The notes: generated by a model not told the origin, from the sequence alone. Shown: positions 36,003-47,880, counted from the first letter of the stretch. The stretch is 64,000 nt of DNA from DASVWZ01 sp036392935 (GCA_036392935.1 DASVWZ010000297.1:1-64000); one strand, 5' to 3'. Numbers and translations: made by a program.

Positions 36003-37376
36003 GTGGCCACCACTGACTACACTCCGGTAAGCAGTCTCCCCGCCAACGTAGAGGCGGAGCGCGCGATTCTCGGCGCCATCCTGCTCGATAATCTCGCCTA
36101 CAACGAAGCTGCCGAGCATCTCCGCGCCGAAGATTTCATGCTCGACTCGCACCGCCGCATTTACACGCGCATGACCGTGCTCATGGATTCCTCGCGGCCC
36201 GTCGACTTGATCACCCTGGTCGAAGAGCTGGACCGCGCCAAGGAACTCCAGGCCATCGGCGATGTCGGCTACGTTTCCAGCCTGCTTGACGGCGTCCCCG
36301 ATCGCCCCAGCATCGAGCACTACATTCAGATCGTTCGCGATAAGGCCCTGCTCCGCGGCCTGATTCACGCCGCCACCGCCGCCATCAGCCGCGCCTCAGA
36401 ACAGTCCGATCCCGCTGAAGAAGTTCTGAATGACGCCGAAGCCGCCATCTTTCAGCTCTCGGAAAAACGCATCGGCCGCGGCTTCGTCGGCGTCGAAGAC
36501 ATCATCCGGGAATCCTTCGGATCGGTTGACGCTTTTCTCTCCCGCGGCCAGCGCATCACCGGTCTCGAAACCCACTACGAAAAACTCGATGAGATGACCA
36601 GCGGCCTGCAGAAGGCCGATCTCGTCATCATCGCGGCGCGCCCCTCCATGGGCAAAACTGCCTTTGCCATGAATATCGCCGAGAACGCCGCCATCAAAGA
36701 CGAAAAAGTTGTGGCTGTGTTTTCGCTGGAAATGTCGAAGGAAGCTCTGCTGCAGCGCCTGCTCTGCTCAACCGCGCGTGTCGACTCGCACCGCTTCCGC
36801 ACTGGCACGCTCTTCAAAGCGGATATGCCCAAGGTCAACCACGCGCTTGAACAACTGGCCCGTGCACCCATCTTCATTGACGATACTCCGGGCATCTCGC
36901 TGAGTGAAATGCGCGCCAAAGCGCGCCGCTTGAAGCAGTCCAAGGGTCAGCTCGACCTCATCATCGTCGATTATCTGCAACTCATGTCTGGAGGCGGACG
37001 CCGCTACGAAAATCGCACCCAGGAAGTCTCAGCCATTTCGCGCGGTTTAAAAGGCCTAGCCAAAGAGATGGAAGTGCCGGTGGTCGCGCTTTCTCAGCTC
37101 AGTCGCGCACCGGAAAGCCGCGGCTCCGGCGATCATCGACCCCAGCTTGCCGACCTCCGCGAATCTGGCTCCATCGAGCAGGATGCCGACCTGGTCGCCT
37201 TCATCTTCCGCGAAGAAGTCTACAAACCCGACGACCCCGAGCTCGACGGCATCGCCGAAATCATTATCCGCAAGCAAAGAAACGGCCCTACCGGCACTGT
37301 GAAAATGGTTTTCAGAAAACCATCCACCCGCTTCGACACCCTGGACGAATCTTCGGCCCCGCCGGAAGAGCTTTAG
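36003..37376 (+). CDS. dnaB: Replicative DNA helicase
   Basis: A 457-residue DnaB helicase. The N-terminal helical domain (LPANVEAERAILGAILLDN, about 10-115) precedes the RecA-like ATPase. Walker A is in IAARPSMGKTAFAMNIA (around residue 215), and Walker B in LIIVDYLQLMSGG. SQLSRAPESR follows and the arginine finger region is DRESG-like (LADLRESGSIEQDAD). It unwinds the chromosome ahead of the replisome. The start is GTG 36003. An AT-rich repeat island lies after the stop. Confidence 0.97.
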   Translation: MATTDYTPVSSLPANVEAERAILGAILLDNLAYNEAAEHLRAEDFMLDSHRRIYTRMTVLMDSSRPVDLITLVEELDRAKELQAIGDVGYVSSLLDGVPDRPSIEHYIQIVRDKALLRGLIHAATAAISRASEQSDPAEEVLNDAEAAIFQLSEKRIGRGFVGVEDIIRESFGSVDAFLSRGQRITGLETHYEKLDEMTSGLQKADLVIIAARPSMGKTAFAMNIAENAAIKDEKVVAVFSLEMSKEALLQRLLCSTARVDSHRFRTGTLFKADMPKVNHALEQLARAPIFIDDTPGISLSEMRAKARRLKQSKGQLDLIIVDYLQLMSGGGRRYENRTQEVSAISRGLKGLAKEMEVPVVALSQLSRAPESRGSGDHRPQLADLRESGSIEQDADLVAFIFREEVYKPDDPELDGIAEIIIRKQRNGPTGTVKMVFRKPSTRFDTLDESSAPPEEL

Positions 37377-37460
37377 TCAACGCTTTTCCAGCGCCTTACC
37401 CTGTGGAAATTCTTGTGGAAGCGAAGGCCGCAGCCGAAAAGCATGCGGCGGGTGCCACTA

Positions 37461-37520
37461 GCATAGGCTGCATTTACAATATGTTTACATTAATAACTAT
37501 ATTAGAAACAATAAGTTGCA
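37461..37520 (+). repeat. AT-rich repeat island, degenerate copy C
   Basis: In the gene-free stretch after dnaB, TTTAC at 37473 and the second unit, GAAACAATAAGTTGCA at 37505-37520, lie 43 bases apart by their right halves. The second unit matches the 16-base unit of copies A and B at about 12 positions. It is weaker than the other copies, but the position in an AT-rich intergenic patch and the spacing agree. Confidence 0.35.
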
Positions 37521-37675
37521 ATAGTTCTATTAACCATAATCTCAACCGGGAAACAGTTCGAGGTTTTCGTGCAACTAAGCAGTTTTGCACAAACTGCAAG
37601 GCATGACCCATCGTGCGCCTACCGCTTTTTTCGGTATGGGAAGCCAACGAACTGGACGTGGAACCGCCCCCGAGC

Positions 37676-38083
37676 TTACCAAATGGTCTTGAGCGCCTTG
37701 GAGTGCCGGATGCCCTCATCCGCAGTCACAAGGGGAAATCCCTGCACCAACGCTGTTGCGCCAATGATGCGATCAGCGGGATCTTTCGGATAGGCTGCCG
37801 GAAGTTCCCGGGCCTTAACGCAAATCCGTCCATTGAGTGCGATGATCACGAAACGAGCTTCCACTTCCGACAGAAAGGCCCCCAAACCGGCCTCCAGCCT
37901 CACACGGCCTTTTCTCTCGATCGTTGAGATCTCAAACAAGGTAATGTCAGAAATCGCGATGCCTTCGCTCTTGCGACGCGCTTCCTCAATCGCGAGGCGC
38001 GCCTCACTGGAAATCTTGTTTGGCTCCAGGGCGAGCCAAATCACCACGTGGGTATCCAGTAGAATCACCGCAGATTGCCCCAC
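37676..38083 (-). CDS. VapC-like PIN-domain toxin
   Basis: A 135-residue PIN-domain RNase (VILLDTHVVIWLAL with the first Asp, DITLFEISTIERKGR with the Glu, PADRIIGATALV and LVTADEGI with further acids). It is the third VapC of the window and less similar to the other two. Its start overlaps the antitoxin's end by 19 bases on the minus strand. The C-terminus runs into the AT-rich region after dnaB. The antitoxin encoded upstream should neutralise it. Confidence 0.88.
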   Translation of the reverse strand: MGQSAVILLDTHVVIWLALEPNKISSEARLAIEEARRKSEGIAISDITLFEISTIERKGRVRLEAGLGAFLSEVEARFVIIALNGRICVKARELPAAYPKDPADRIIGATALVQGFPLVTADEGIRHSKALKTIW

Positions 38084-38298
38084 TCCTTCGCCGTAAGCGC
38101 TGGAGAAACTACGTCACCAGTAATCTTGCCGCGTCCACGGAAAAAGCCGAAAATCTCGTCCCCGTCAGTTTCCACCGGCACAAGTTTAACCACCGGTCGC
38201 CCGTGCTTAGTGATCACGATGGTCTCTCGCTTCGCCTGAACTTCGTCCATGACGGCCAGGCAGCTGGTTTTAAACGCACCGGCAGCAATGGTTTTCAT
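38065..38298 (-). CDS. Type II antitoxin, Phd/YefM family
   Basis: A 77-residue antitoxin (MKTIAAGAFKTSCLAVMDEV, then RETIVITKHGRPVVKLVPV) with the Phd/YefM fold and a C-terminal tail for toxin binding. I chose ATG 38298, which has AGGAG at the right distance; the frame is open to 38322. Unlike the two other modules in the window, this one has a leader with a ribosome site. The promoter carries a doubled ATGACCAT operator (38324-38349). Confidence 0.87.
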   Translation of the reverse strand: MKTIAAGAFKTSCLAVMDEVQAKRETIVITKHGRPVVKLVPVETDGDEIFGFFRGRGKITGDVVSPALTAKEWGNLR

Positions 38299-38323
38299 GT
38301 TTCGCTCCTTTGACAAATCCAAC

Positions 38324-38349
38324 TATGGTCATTATACCATGGTCATAAT
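38324..38349 (-). promoter_or_regulatory. Promoter and double operator of the third vapBC module
   Basis: On the minus strand a perfect TATAAT (38336-38331) is flanked by two direct copies of ATGACCAT, as ATTATGACCATGG and ATAATGACCATAG. Their spacing places one copy on each side of the -10, as expected for antitoxin autorepression. The ribosome site AGGAG and ATG follow at 38298. Confidence 0.7.
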
Positions 38350-38387
38350 CCAGAAACGAGTAGACCGGCTTAGACTGATCATTGTTA

Positions 38388-40196
<1,809 letters not shown>

Positions 40197-40259
40197 GGTT
40201 GGCTACGAGGTGAACTATCAATTCTAGCAGCCGATCAGGGAATCCTCGGTGGGGCCGGG

Positions 40260-42074
40260 TCACGGATTGAACTTCTTGGCGTAAACCTGTTCAAGTCCGC
40301 ACTGAAAGTCTCCGATGTCCGTGATTTTCTGCCGATAACGGTGGGCAGCGTCTTTCTCATGAGTCAATTCGGCGTGCCACATCGCGCCAAAGTAGGCCTG
40401 GCACCGGTCACGCTCCGAGATTGCGGATTGCACCGTGGCCTCGAACTGCTCCCGTGAGATCGATCCGCCTAACAACTCAATCAATGCCTTGGTGGTTGCC
40501 GCCTGGTGCTCGACCCGCCCTTCAGCATCCAGCAGAATGCCCGGCTTGCGGTGACCACGGCTAAGTTCAAAAAGAAACTCTTCGGCTCCTGCATATGCGC
40601 GGCCGCAGGCTTCTTTTTCGTTCTGAGCCGCCGACATCTGATCCGTCAGAGCATCGGACTTCTTCACCCATTCCAGTTCATCGTCGCCGCGACGGCGCAC
40701 CCCGGTAAAGTAAATGATCTCGGCGATGCTCAACGCGGAACGAGCTCCAGCGCAGTGAAACCGAATGCCCGTGTTGTAAACCATCGTGTGCATGTCAAGC
40801 GCTTCGTTGATATCGATCTTCTGGCCGCCTTCGCCGGTCACGTGGGCATTGGCCATAATGGCCATGCATCCGCCGTGCCCCGAGAACGCGCATTTCTCCC
40901 AGTACTGATATGCCTGATCGTAATTGCGCAGGTGATTCCGCGCTATGTGGCCAGCATAAAACTGCGCGTTCGTTACATTCGCCGCTGGTATGTAACTTGG
41001 ATGGTTGCTGGCAATCACGCGGTTGAAATCACCAATGGCTTTCAACGCCACTGATGTATCGACTGACTCATCCTGCTGGAGGTGGATCGAATTGATGAGC
41101 CTATACGCTTCGGCTCTGAAGAAGTAAGCCACAACTACATCGTCAGCGTTGCTACCAGACCGTTCGAGCACAGATGTGAAGAGCTTCGCGTCCTGCTGCA
41201 GGCTATTTATATCGTCCGTCATACGGTCTGTTTTCCGTTCAATTCTTTGGACCTCAGAGACCGCCGACGCAAGATCTGTGGCAGGGCCGGTACGCGTTCC
41301 GGTCGGGCTTGACCGCTGCGGGAAAAACGTGCGACTGGCCGCCGAGCCGCGATTCCAGCCAGCGCCCGCACCCCGTGCCCCCGGTCTCGCAGCCGAGAGC
41401 GCCAATCCAAAAATCATGAGTGCGAAAAAGCCTGCGCTGGCTAAACCGGCTATGCCGATCGGAACGAACGCGGGTAATCGGGATGCAGGTTTCACAGATC
41501 CAGGCTCCGGTTCCGCTTGCGAACCCAGAGCCGCCTTCAACTGGGCACGCGCGATGCGATATGCGTCTGCCCCCATCAGCAGCTGCACAAACATCACGGC
41601 CAGAGAGACCACTCCGCCCGTATAGCCCGTTACCCGGGGGGTCACTAACCGGAAAATCTGCATGCCGACAAAGAACGCTATTCCTTTAACTCGCTCGCCC
41701 AGGTAAAAATACCCAAAGCCTGCGGTTAGCAGATTCAGCGCCACGGCCACGCGCGGGTTCTGCACATCCACCTGTTCGTCCTCACCTGCATTAATCTCGA
41801 TTGCCGTGTAGTAAGCGTCAAGAAACGAGAACACCCACAGCACAAAGGCAACCATCGACCCCATTCCGACCCAGGCAGGCTGCCGCGAAAAACAAAGGAG
41901 AACTGCTGCGACCCAAAAGCCCAGCGTCACACGTCCGCGGCCAGTCTTTCCGCAATAAAACTGCCCCGCTCCCGGCAGCAGCAAGGAAAACAGAAACGCA
42001 AGCCCGGGGCTCTTGTGCCGTATCTGCGGCGGTTGCCTCCCTGGAACGAATTCGTCATTGAGTCCGAGAGACAC
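40260..42074 (-). CDS. Membrane protein with a C-terminal repeat-rich helical domain
   Basis: A 604-residue protein I do not recognise as a whole. The first half (about 1-235) has roughly seven membrane segments, including GLAFLFSLLLPGAGQFYCG, a TM2-like segment, and GYFYLGERVKGIAFFVG. The second half (about 265-604) is helical, with Sel1/TPR-like stretches (FYAGHIARNHLRNYDQAYQYWEKCAF, GGCMAIMANAHVTGEGG, and others), and has several cysteines. The combination suggests a membrane-anchored scaffold. It precedes lepA in the same orientation. Its own upstream spacer (42075-42315) holds no supported gene. Confidence 0.65.
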   Translation of the reverse strand: MSLGLNDEFVPGRQPPQIRHKSPGLAFLFSLLLPGAGQFYCGKTGRGRVTLGFWVAAVLLCFSRQPAWVGMGSMVAFVLWVFSFLDAYYTAIEINAGEDEQVDVQNPRVAVALNLLTAGFGYFYLGERVKGIAFFVGMQIFRLVTPRVTGYTGGVVSLAVMFVQLLMGADAYRIARAQLKAALGSQAEPEPGSVKPASRLPAFVPIGIAGLASAGFFALMIFGLALSAARPGARGAGAGWNRGSAASRTFFPQRSSPTGTRTGPATDLASAVSEVQRIERKTDRMTDDINSLQQDAKLFTSVLERSGSNADDVVVAYFFRAEAYRLINSIHLQQDESVDTSVALKAIGDFNRVIASNHPSYIPAANVTNAQFYAGHIARNHLRNYDQAYQYWEKCAFSGHGGCMAIMANAHVTGEGGQKIDINEALDMHTMVYNTGIRFHCAGARSALSIAEIIYFTGVRRRGDDELEWVKKSDALTDQMSAAQNEKEACGRAYAGAEEFLFELSRGHRKPGILLDAEGRVEHQAATTKALIELLGGSISREQFEATVQSAISERDRCQAYFGAMWHAELTHEKDAAHRYRQKITDIGDFQCGLEQVYAKKFNP

Positions 42075-42315
42075 TACGGTCCTCCTGGGCGCACCAAACC
42101 GCCTTTTTGATCGTGTGAGATCGGCGGTTCTATAAACATCGGCAGATTTTGTCCGGCTTGACTGGCATTTCGAAATCGCGCGAGATTGCCGGGCAATCCA
42201 TATGTAAGGCGAATCCCCCGATCGCCCGCCGGGACATGATAACTCGTCGGACCCGTTAGAGAAAGCGGCAAGGCGCGATGGTCGGCACGGGCGGTTGGCT
42301 CACGCCTCAGGATGG

Positions 42316-43860
42316 TTAATTTTCTTCCTTCGCCCTCATACTGCCCGTTCGCAAATACCGGTTGTGCCACCCCAACGATTCGCCCAGCAGATGCGGCGTG
42401 TGTTTGCCATACGACAACCGTTCCGCCCGCCCCAGGTAATCGGTCAGCAAAGCTTTGTAGTCCGGGTTCGCGCACTTCTCAATGATCAAGTGCGCCCGCT
42501 GCCTTGGAGAAAGCCCGCGCAGATCGGCCAATCCCCGCTCTGTCACCACCACCTGCACGTCATGCTCGGTATGGTCCACGTGCGAAACCATGGGCACAAT
42601 CGTCGAAATCGTTCCTTTTTGCGCGACCGACGGCGCCATAAAGATCGACAAATATCCATTCCTCGCAAAATCGCCCGACCCGCCAATCCCGTTCTGGATG
42701 CGCGACCCCATCACATGCGTCGAATTCACATTGCCATAAATATCGGCCTCGATCATTCCGTTCATCGCAATCACACCCAAACGGCGAATGATTCCAGGAT
42801 TATTCGAAATCTCCTGCGGCCGCAAAATGATCCGCTCGCGGTAACTGGCCATATCGGCGTTCACTTCGTTCAGCATCTCCGGGCTCAGCGAAAACGCGGT
42901 CGCCGACGCGTATTGCATCTTGCCCGATTTCAGCAGCCGAATCATGCCATCCTGAATCACTTCCGTGTATGAAGTCAGCCCTTCGAACGGACCCTCTTCA
43001 AGTCCAAACAAAACCGCATTGGCAATATTTCCCACGCCCGATTGCAGCGGCAACAAATTCTCCGGCATCCGGCCTTTTTTCACTTCCCAACTCAGAAACT
43101 CCAGGATGTGCCCGGCAATCTGCTTCGACGCCTGGTCCGGCGCCTTGAATGGGCTGTTGCGATCCGGCGAATCCGTGCACACGATGGCGACGACCTTCTC
43201 TAATGGAACTTCAAGATACGGCGACCCAATCCGTTGCCCCGCCTGCGTCAGCGGAATCGGCTTGCGATGCGGTGGCGCCTCAAGGCCGTAATAGATATCG
43301 TGCATTCCCTCAAGCGCCGTGGGTTGCCAAGAATTCACCTCCAGAATCACGCGCTCGGCCTGGTCGATCCACGTCTTATTATTTCCAATCGACGAACTCG
43401 GCACCAACCGTCCATCTTCGAGCACCGCCGCCACTTCAATCAGCGCCACGTTGAGCTTGCCCAAAAATCCATACTCCACAAATTGCGCCACATGGCTCAG
43501 ATGGATGTCCATGTACTCCATCTCGCCGGCATTGATTCGCTTCCGCGTCTCTGGATCCGACTGGTAGGGCAATCGCAGATGAATCCCGCCCGCCATGGCC
43601 AGCGCACCATCAAGTTCCGGGCCGGTCGATGCTCCGGTGAACACGCTCACCTGAAACTTTTGTCCGCGGAAATTGGCGTCGGCAATTCGCCGCGCCAGTT
43701 CGATCGGCACCGCCTTCGGATAGCCGGACCCCGTAAATCCGCTCATGCCGATCTGGTCGCCCGACTGAATCAGCGCAGCGGCTTCGTCTGCGCTCATGAT
43801 CTTCCCCGCCAGATTTGGATTTAGCACGCGTGCGGTTTCGGTTATAGTTGTAGTCGCCAT
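42316..43860 (-). CDS. Acetyl-CoA hydrolase / CoA-transferase family protein
   Basis: A 514-residue CoA-transferase of the succinyl-CoA:acetate CoA-transferase type. GDQIGMSGFTGSGYPKAVP is the N-terminal CoA loop. SGVGNIANAVLFGL and YTEVIQDGMIRLL include the catalytic glutamate. The C-terminal AHLIIEKCANP is also typical. It would transfer CoA between short acyl groups in acetate or succinate metabolism. I chose ATG 43860; the frame also opens at GTG 43866, but the AAGG site suits 43860. No partner gene is adjacent. Confidence 0.93.
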   Translation of the reverse strand: MATTTITETARVLNPNLAGKIMSADEAAALIQSGDQIGMSGFTGSGYPKAVPIELARRIADANFRGQKFQVSVFTGASTGPELDGALAMAGGIHLRLPYQSDPETRKRINAGEMEYMDIHLSHVAQFVEYGFLGKLNVALIEVAAVLEDGRLVPSSSIGNNKTWIDQAERVILEVNSWQPTALEGMHDIYYGLEAPPHRKPIPLTQAGQRIGSPYLEVPLEKVVAIVCTDSPDRNSPFKAPDQASKQIAGHILEFLSWEVKKGRMPENLLPLQSGVGNIANAVLFGLEEGPFEGLTSYTEVIQDGMIRLLKSGKMQYASATAFSLSPEMLNEVNADMASYRERIILRPQEISNNPGIIRRLGVIAMNGMIEADIYGNVNSTHVMGSRIQNGIGGSGDFARNGYLSIFMAPSVAQKGTISTIVPMVSHVDHTEHDVQVVVTERGLADLRGLSPRQRAHLIIEKCANPDYKALLTDYLGRAERLSYGKHTPHLLGESLGWHNRYLRTGSMRAKEEN

Positions 43861-44091
43861 AGGCACCAGCCTTTTCGAATATCGCCCCAGCTTAAACTTG
43901 CACGTCTCAGGCGTCTGTGATGGCCGTCACCCGTGGGTGAGCACGGTTGTCTTCGGCTTTTGTGAATGCAAACATTGTCGGTGCCCCTACGGCCCTAAGT
44001 CTCGAGCTTTTTCTTGGCGCTGAGGTTATTTTCATCTTGGTTCCTCAAACAGCTCGTCCTTCGGTGTACCAAATCGTCCAACTCCCTTTGT

Positions 44092-44097
44092 TATAAT
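44092..44097 (+). promoter_or_regulatory. -10 box before mutS
   Basis: Perfect TATAAT 20 bases before the mutS ATG. No convincing -35 is seen. The spacer 43861-44091 shows nothing else I can name. Confidence 0.4.
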
Positions 44098-44117
44098 CCG
44101 CGCAAAGCTTTCGCGCG

Positions 44118-46754
44118 ATGACTGAACCCTCCACCCCGCTGATGCGGCAATATGCCGGCATCAAGAAAGAGCATCCTACCGCCCTCGTCTTCTTTCGTCT
44201 CGGGGATTTTTACGAGCTTTTCTTCGAGGATGCCGTGCTGGCCGCCCGCGAGCTGCAGATCACCCTCACCTCGCGCAACAAAGAGAAGGGAATTGCCGTG
44301 CCTATGTGCGGCGTGCCTTTCCACGCCGCCGAAGGCTACATCTCCAAACTCATTCGCAAAGGCTTCAAGGTTGCCATCTGCGACCAGATGGAAAACCCCA
44401 AGCAGGCGAAAAAGCTCGTCCGCCGCGAAGTCACCCGCGTAATCACACCAGGGACTGCCGCCGACTCTTCGCTGCCCTCGGAAGAAAACAATTTTCTCGC
44501 CGCCCTCGCGCAATCGGCGGACCGTGTTGGCTTCGCCGCCCTTGATCTTTCCACGGGGGAATTTCGGGCCACCGAGTTTCATGGCGCTGACGCCACCCGC
44601 CGCATTCAGGAGGAACTCCAGCAGCTCCGTCCCAAGGAATTAATCTACGGCTCGGCCGCTCCCTTGTTCGATCGTGCCACCACGAATGGCCCGGGTAAAC
44701 CCTCCACCGCGACCTCCTCCGGATGGTCCGAAACTCCCCTCGATGACTGGATCTTCGCGCCCGACCACGCCATTCCACTCGTCGAAAATCATTTCGGCGT
44801 CCTCTCGCTCGAGGGCTTCGGTCTCGCGGGCAAACCTGCCGCCGCGTCCGCTGCCGGCGCGATTCTTTATTACGTCCGCTCCACCCAGCGCGGATCTCTC
44901 GATCACGTCGACCGCATCGGCTTCTATGAACGACACGATTGCCTGGCTCTCGATACCGTCACCGTCCGCAATCTCGAACTGATCGATCCGCTTTTCGCTG
45001 GCGCTGGCCAAAGCGTGACTTTGTTTCACTCTCTCGACGCCACCATCACGCCCATGGGCAAGCGCCTGCTTCGCTCCTGGCTGCTCCGGCCATCCGTCGA
45101 CATTACTCAAATCAACGCCCGTCTCGACGCCGTCGAAGCCCAGACCAGGGATCTTGTTGCCCGCGAGGAACTCCGCCGCTCCATGGACGGTGTCCTCGAT
45201 CTCGAACGCCTGCTCAGCCGTGTGACGCTTGAAACCGCCAACCCTCGCGATGTCCTGGCGCTCTCCGCGTCGCTGTCCAAATTGCCATCCCTTCGCGCCG
45301 CCCTTGCTCGCTTCGCCGCCGACCGCCTCAAAGCCCTTCACGCTGCCATCGACGAACTCGCCGACCTGCGCCAACGCATCGACCACACCATCGTTCCCGA
45401 GCCTCCCATCTCGCTTAGCGATGGTGGCGTGATCGAAGCCGGTGTCGATCCGCAACTTGACGACCTCCGCGCCCTCAGCCGCAACAGCAAACAATTCCTC
45501 GCCCAGATCGAGCAGCGCGAACGCCAGCGCACCGGAATCGCCTCGCTGAAAGTAAAATTCAATTCGATCTTTGGCTATTACATCGAAATCTCCAAAGCCA
45601 ATCTTCACCTCGCGCCGCCCGACTATGAGCGCAAGCAGACTCTGGTCAACGCCGAGCGCTTTACCACCCCTGAACTCAAAGAGTACGAATCGAAGATTCT
45701 CGACGCCGAAGAACAAATCGTCGAAATCGAGCGCCGCATCTTCGCCGAACTCCGCTCTTCCATCGCCGCGGAAGCCAAACGCATCCGCCAGACCGCGCTT
45801 GCCCTCGCCGAAGTCGACGTGCTCGCCTCGTTTGCTCACCTTGCCGCACTGCGCAATTACAGCCGCCCAAAATTCGACGACTCTTCGGACATCGAAATCA
45901 TTGCCGGCCGCCATCCCGTCATCGAAAACGCAGAAATCTCCAGCGTCAGCGACCGTTTCGTTCCCAACGATCTCTATCTCAACTCGACCACCCACACCGT
46001 CCTCGTTCTCACCGGCCCCAACATGGGCGGTAAATCCACCTATCTTCGCCAGACCGCGCTCATCGCCATCATGGCGCAAATGGGATCCTTTGTCCCCGCC
46101 AGTTCGGCGCGCCTCGGCATCGTCGATCGGGTTTTCACCCGCATCGGCGCCAGTGACAATCTGGCTCGCGGCCGCTCCACCTTCATGGTCGAGATGACCG
46201 AAACCGCCGCCATCCTCCACACCGCAACCCCCCGCTCGCTGATTCTTCTCGATGAAGTTGGCCGCGGCACCGCAACCTATGACGGCCTTGCCATCGCTTG
46301 GGCCGCCGTCGAGTACCTTCATAACCGCACTCGCGCCAAGACTCTTTTCGCCACACACTACTTCGAACTCACCGATCTCGCCGAGCATCTCTCCGGCGTA
46401 AAAAATTATCACGTCTCCGTCAAAGAGACCGGCGGTGGCATCGTTTTCCTGCGCAAGGTCGAAGCCGGTGCCGCGGACCGCAGCTACGGCATCGAGGTCG
46501 CCAAACTCGCCGGCCTGCCGGGCGAAGTCATCGAACGGGCAAGGGAAGTGCTCGCCGAGCACGAACAAGCCGAGCAATCGCTGACCGGCCACCTCGCGTC
46601 TGACGGTCTCCGCCCCGCGCCGCCCACGCAGCTAACCATCTTTACTCCGTTGTCGCAACCGGTCCTCGAACGCCTGCGCGAAGTGAATCTCGACCGTCTC
46701 ACCCCGCTCGAAGCCCTGAACCTTTTGTCTGAATTGAAACGCCAGATCCAATAG
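44118..46754 (+). CDS. mutS: DNA mismatch repair protein MutS
   Basis: An 878-residue MutS of full length. The mismatch-recognition motif is FYE at about 31-33 (LGDFYELFFEDA). The clamp and lever region is rich in helices. Walker A is GPNMGGKST (about residue 634), with the signature TFMVEMTETAAIL and LILLDEVGRGTATYDGLAIAWA. It starts mismatch repair together with MutL, which is not in the window. It is the first gene of a packed plus-strand run: the NagZ-like gene starts 14 bases later. A TATAAT lies just upstream. Confidence 0.97.
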   Translation: MTEPSTPLMRQYAGIKKEHPTALVFFRLGDFYELFFEDAVLAARELQITLTSRNKEKGIAVPMCGVPFHAAEGYISKLIRKGFKVAICDQMENPKQAKKLVRREVTRVITPGTAADSSLPSEENNFLAALAQSADRVGFAALDLSTGEFRATEFHGADATRRIQEELQQLRPKELIYGSAAPLFDRATTNGPGKPSTATSSGWSETPLDDWIFAPDHAIPLVENHFGVLSLEGFGLAGKPAAASAAGAILYYVRSTQRGSLDHVDRIGFYERHDCLALDTVTVRNLELIDPLFAGAGQSVTLFHSLDATITPMGKRLLRSWLLRPSVDITQINARLDAVEAQTRDLVAREELRRSMDGVLDLERLLSRVTLETANPRDVLALSASLSKLPSLRAALARFAADRLKALHAAIDELADLRQRIDHTIVPEPPISLSDGGVIEAGVDPQLDDLRALSRNSKQFLAQIEQRERQRTGIASLKVKFNSIFGYYIEISKANLHLAPPDYERKQTLVNAERFTTPELKEYESKILDAEEQIVEIERRIFAELRSSIAAEAKRIRQTALALAEVDVLASFAHLAALRNYSRPKFDDSSDIEIIAGRHPVIENAEISSVSDRFVPNDLYLNSTTHTVLVLTGPNMGGKSTYLRQTALIAIMAQMGSFVPASSARLGIVDRVFTRIGASDNLARGRSTFMVEMTETAAILHTATPRSLILLDEVGRGTATYDGLAIAWAAVEYLHNRTRAKTLFATHYFELTDLAEHLSGVKNYHVSVKETGGGIVFLRKVEAGAADRSYGIEVAKLAGLPGEVIERAREVLAEHEQAEQSLTGHLASDGLRPAPPTQLTIFTPLSQPVLERLREVNLDRLTPLEALNLLSELKRQIQ

Positions 46755-46767
46755 GAGCCGAAACACC

Positions 46768-47880
46768 ATGGTGGTTCGCAAAACTGGCGCCCGGAAACAG
46801 CAGGTCGGCCAGTTGCTGATCATCGGCTTCGACGGTACCGCGCTCACCCCGCGCCTGCGCGATCTGCTCCGTCACGTTCAACCCTCCGGCGTCATCCTTT
46901 TCGCGCGCAACATCGTCGACGCGGATCAGACCCACCGTCTCCTCAAGGATTGCCGCAACGCCGTCAAGCATCCCATCTTCACCTGCGTCGACATGGAGGG
47001 CGGCACCGTCGACCGTCTTCGCGCCGTCTTTGGCCCCACTCCTTCCGCTGCCGACGTCTTTGCCACGGGCAATCCCCGCCTCTTCCGCAAACACGGTGAA
47101 CTCATCGGTCACGCCTGCCACATGACCGGCTTCAACCTCGACCTCGCGCCCGTCGTCGACCTCGCCTTATCGTCCTCGCGCAAAGTCATGACCTCGCGCT
47201 CCGTCTCCGCCGATCCCGATCAGGTTTCTGCCTACGCCCGCCACTTCCTCACCGGCCTGGGTGCCAAACACGTCTTCGGTGCCATCAAGCATTTTCCCGG
47301 ACTCGGCGCCGCTACTCTCGACACTCACCATGATCTGCCGCGCGTCTCCCGCTCCTCGCAGCGCCTGTGGGATGAGGATCTCTTGCCCTACCGCAAGCTC
47401 CGCCGCTACACTCCCTTTGTGCTCGTCGGACACGCCAGCTATCCAGAGATCACGCAGCACGCCGTCCCCGCTTCGCTCTCCGTTCACTGGATCACCCAGG
47501 TCTTGCGCAAGCAGATCGGCTATGACGGTGTGGTCATCTCCGATGATCTGGAGATGGGCGCCATCCTCAAGACCATGTCGATCGGTCAGGCAACCGTAAG
47601 GCACATTCGCGCCGGAGGCGATCTTTGCCTGGTCTGCCATCAGGAACAGCACGTGCTCGCCGCCTTCGAAGCTCTTCGCCGCGCTGCTGACGATCCGACG
47701 TCTGCCCCTCGTATCGCCGAATCCCTTCGCCGCATCCGCGCCTTGCGCAAGCAAAGCCGTGCGTTTTTCCAACACCCCATCGCTCCCACTGCCACCAAAG
47801 TCCGCACATTTTCCCGTCAACTCTGGGAGTTCGCCGAAGAAGTCCGTCTCAAATCGATTTCCCGGCAGGCCGAAGCATGA
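46768..47880 (+). CDS. NagZ-like beta-N-acetylhexosaminidase (GH3)
   Basis: A 370-residue glycoside hydrolase family 3 protein with the NagZ hallmarks: DMEGGTVDRLRAVFGP, the KHFPGLGAATLDTHHDLP loop with the general acid/base His in the family's D/H pair, and VISDDLEMGAI with the nucleophile Asp. NagZ removes GlcNAc from anhydro-muropeptides during peptidoglycan recycling. That fits with anmK, which overlaps its end (ATGA). No signal peptide is seen, so it is probably cytoplasmic. The start ATG 46768 has an AGGAG site 12 bases upstream. Confidence 0.9.
   Translation: MVVRKTGARKQQVGQLLIIGFDGTALTPRLRDLLRHVQPSGVILFARNIVDADQTHRLLKDCRNAVKHPIFTCVDMEGGTVDRLRAVFGPTPSAADVFATGNPRLFRKHGELIGHACHMTGFNLDLAPVVDLALSSSRKVMTSRSVSADPDQVSAYARHFLTGLGAKHVFGAIKHFPGLGAATLDTHHDLPRVSRSSQRLWDEDLLPYRKLRRYTPFVLVGHASYPEITQHAVPASLSVHWITQVLRKQIGYDGVVISDDLEMGAILKTMSIGQATVRHIRAGGDLCLVCHQEQHVLAAFEALRRAADDPTSAPRIAESLRRIRALRKQSRAFFQHPIAPTATKVRTFSRQLWEFAEEVRLKSISRQAEA

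Noticed and set aside
42074..42475. 133-codon frame before the CoA-transferase end
   Set aside because: It overlaps the end of the CoA-transferase gene by 160 bases and shows no domain or ribosome site.
44640..46592. 650-codon frame on the minus strand
   Set aside because: Antisense of mutS, produced by the GC-rich codon pattern.
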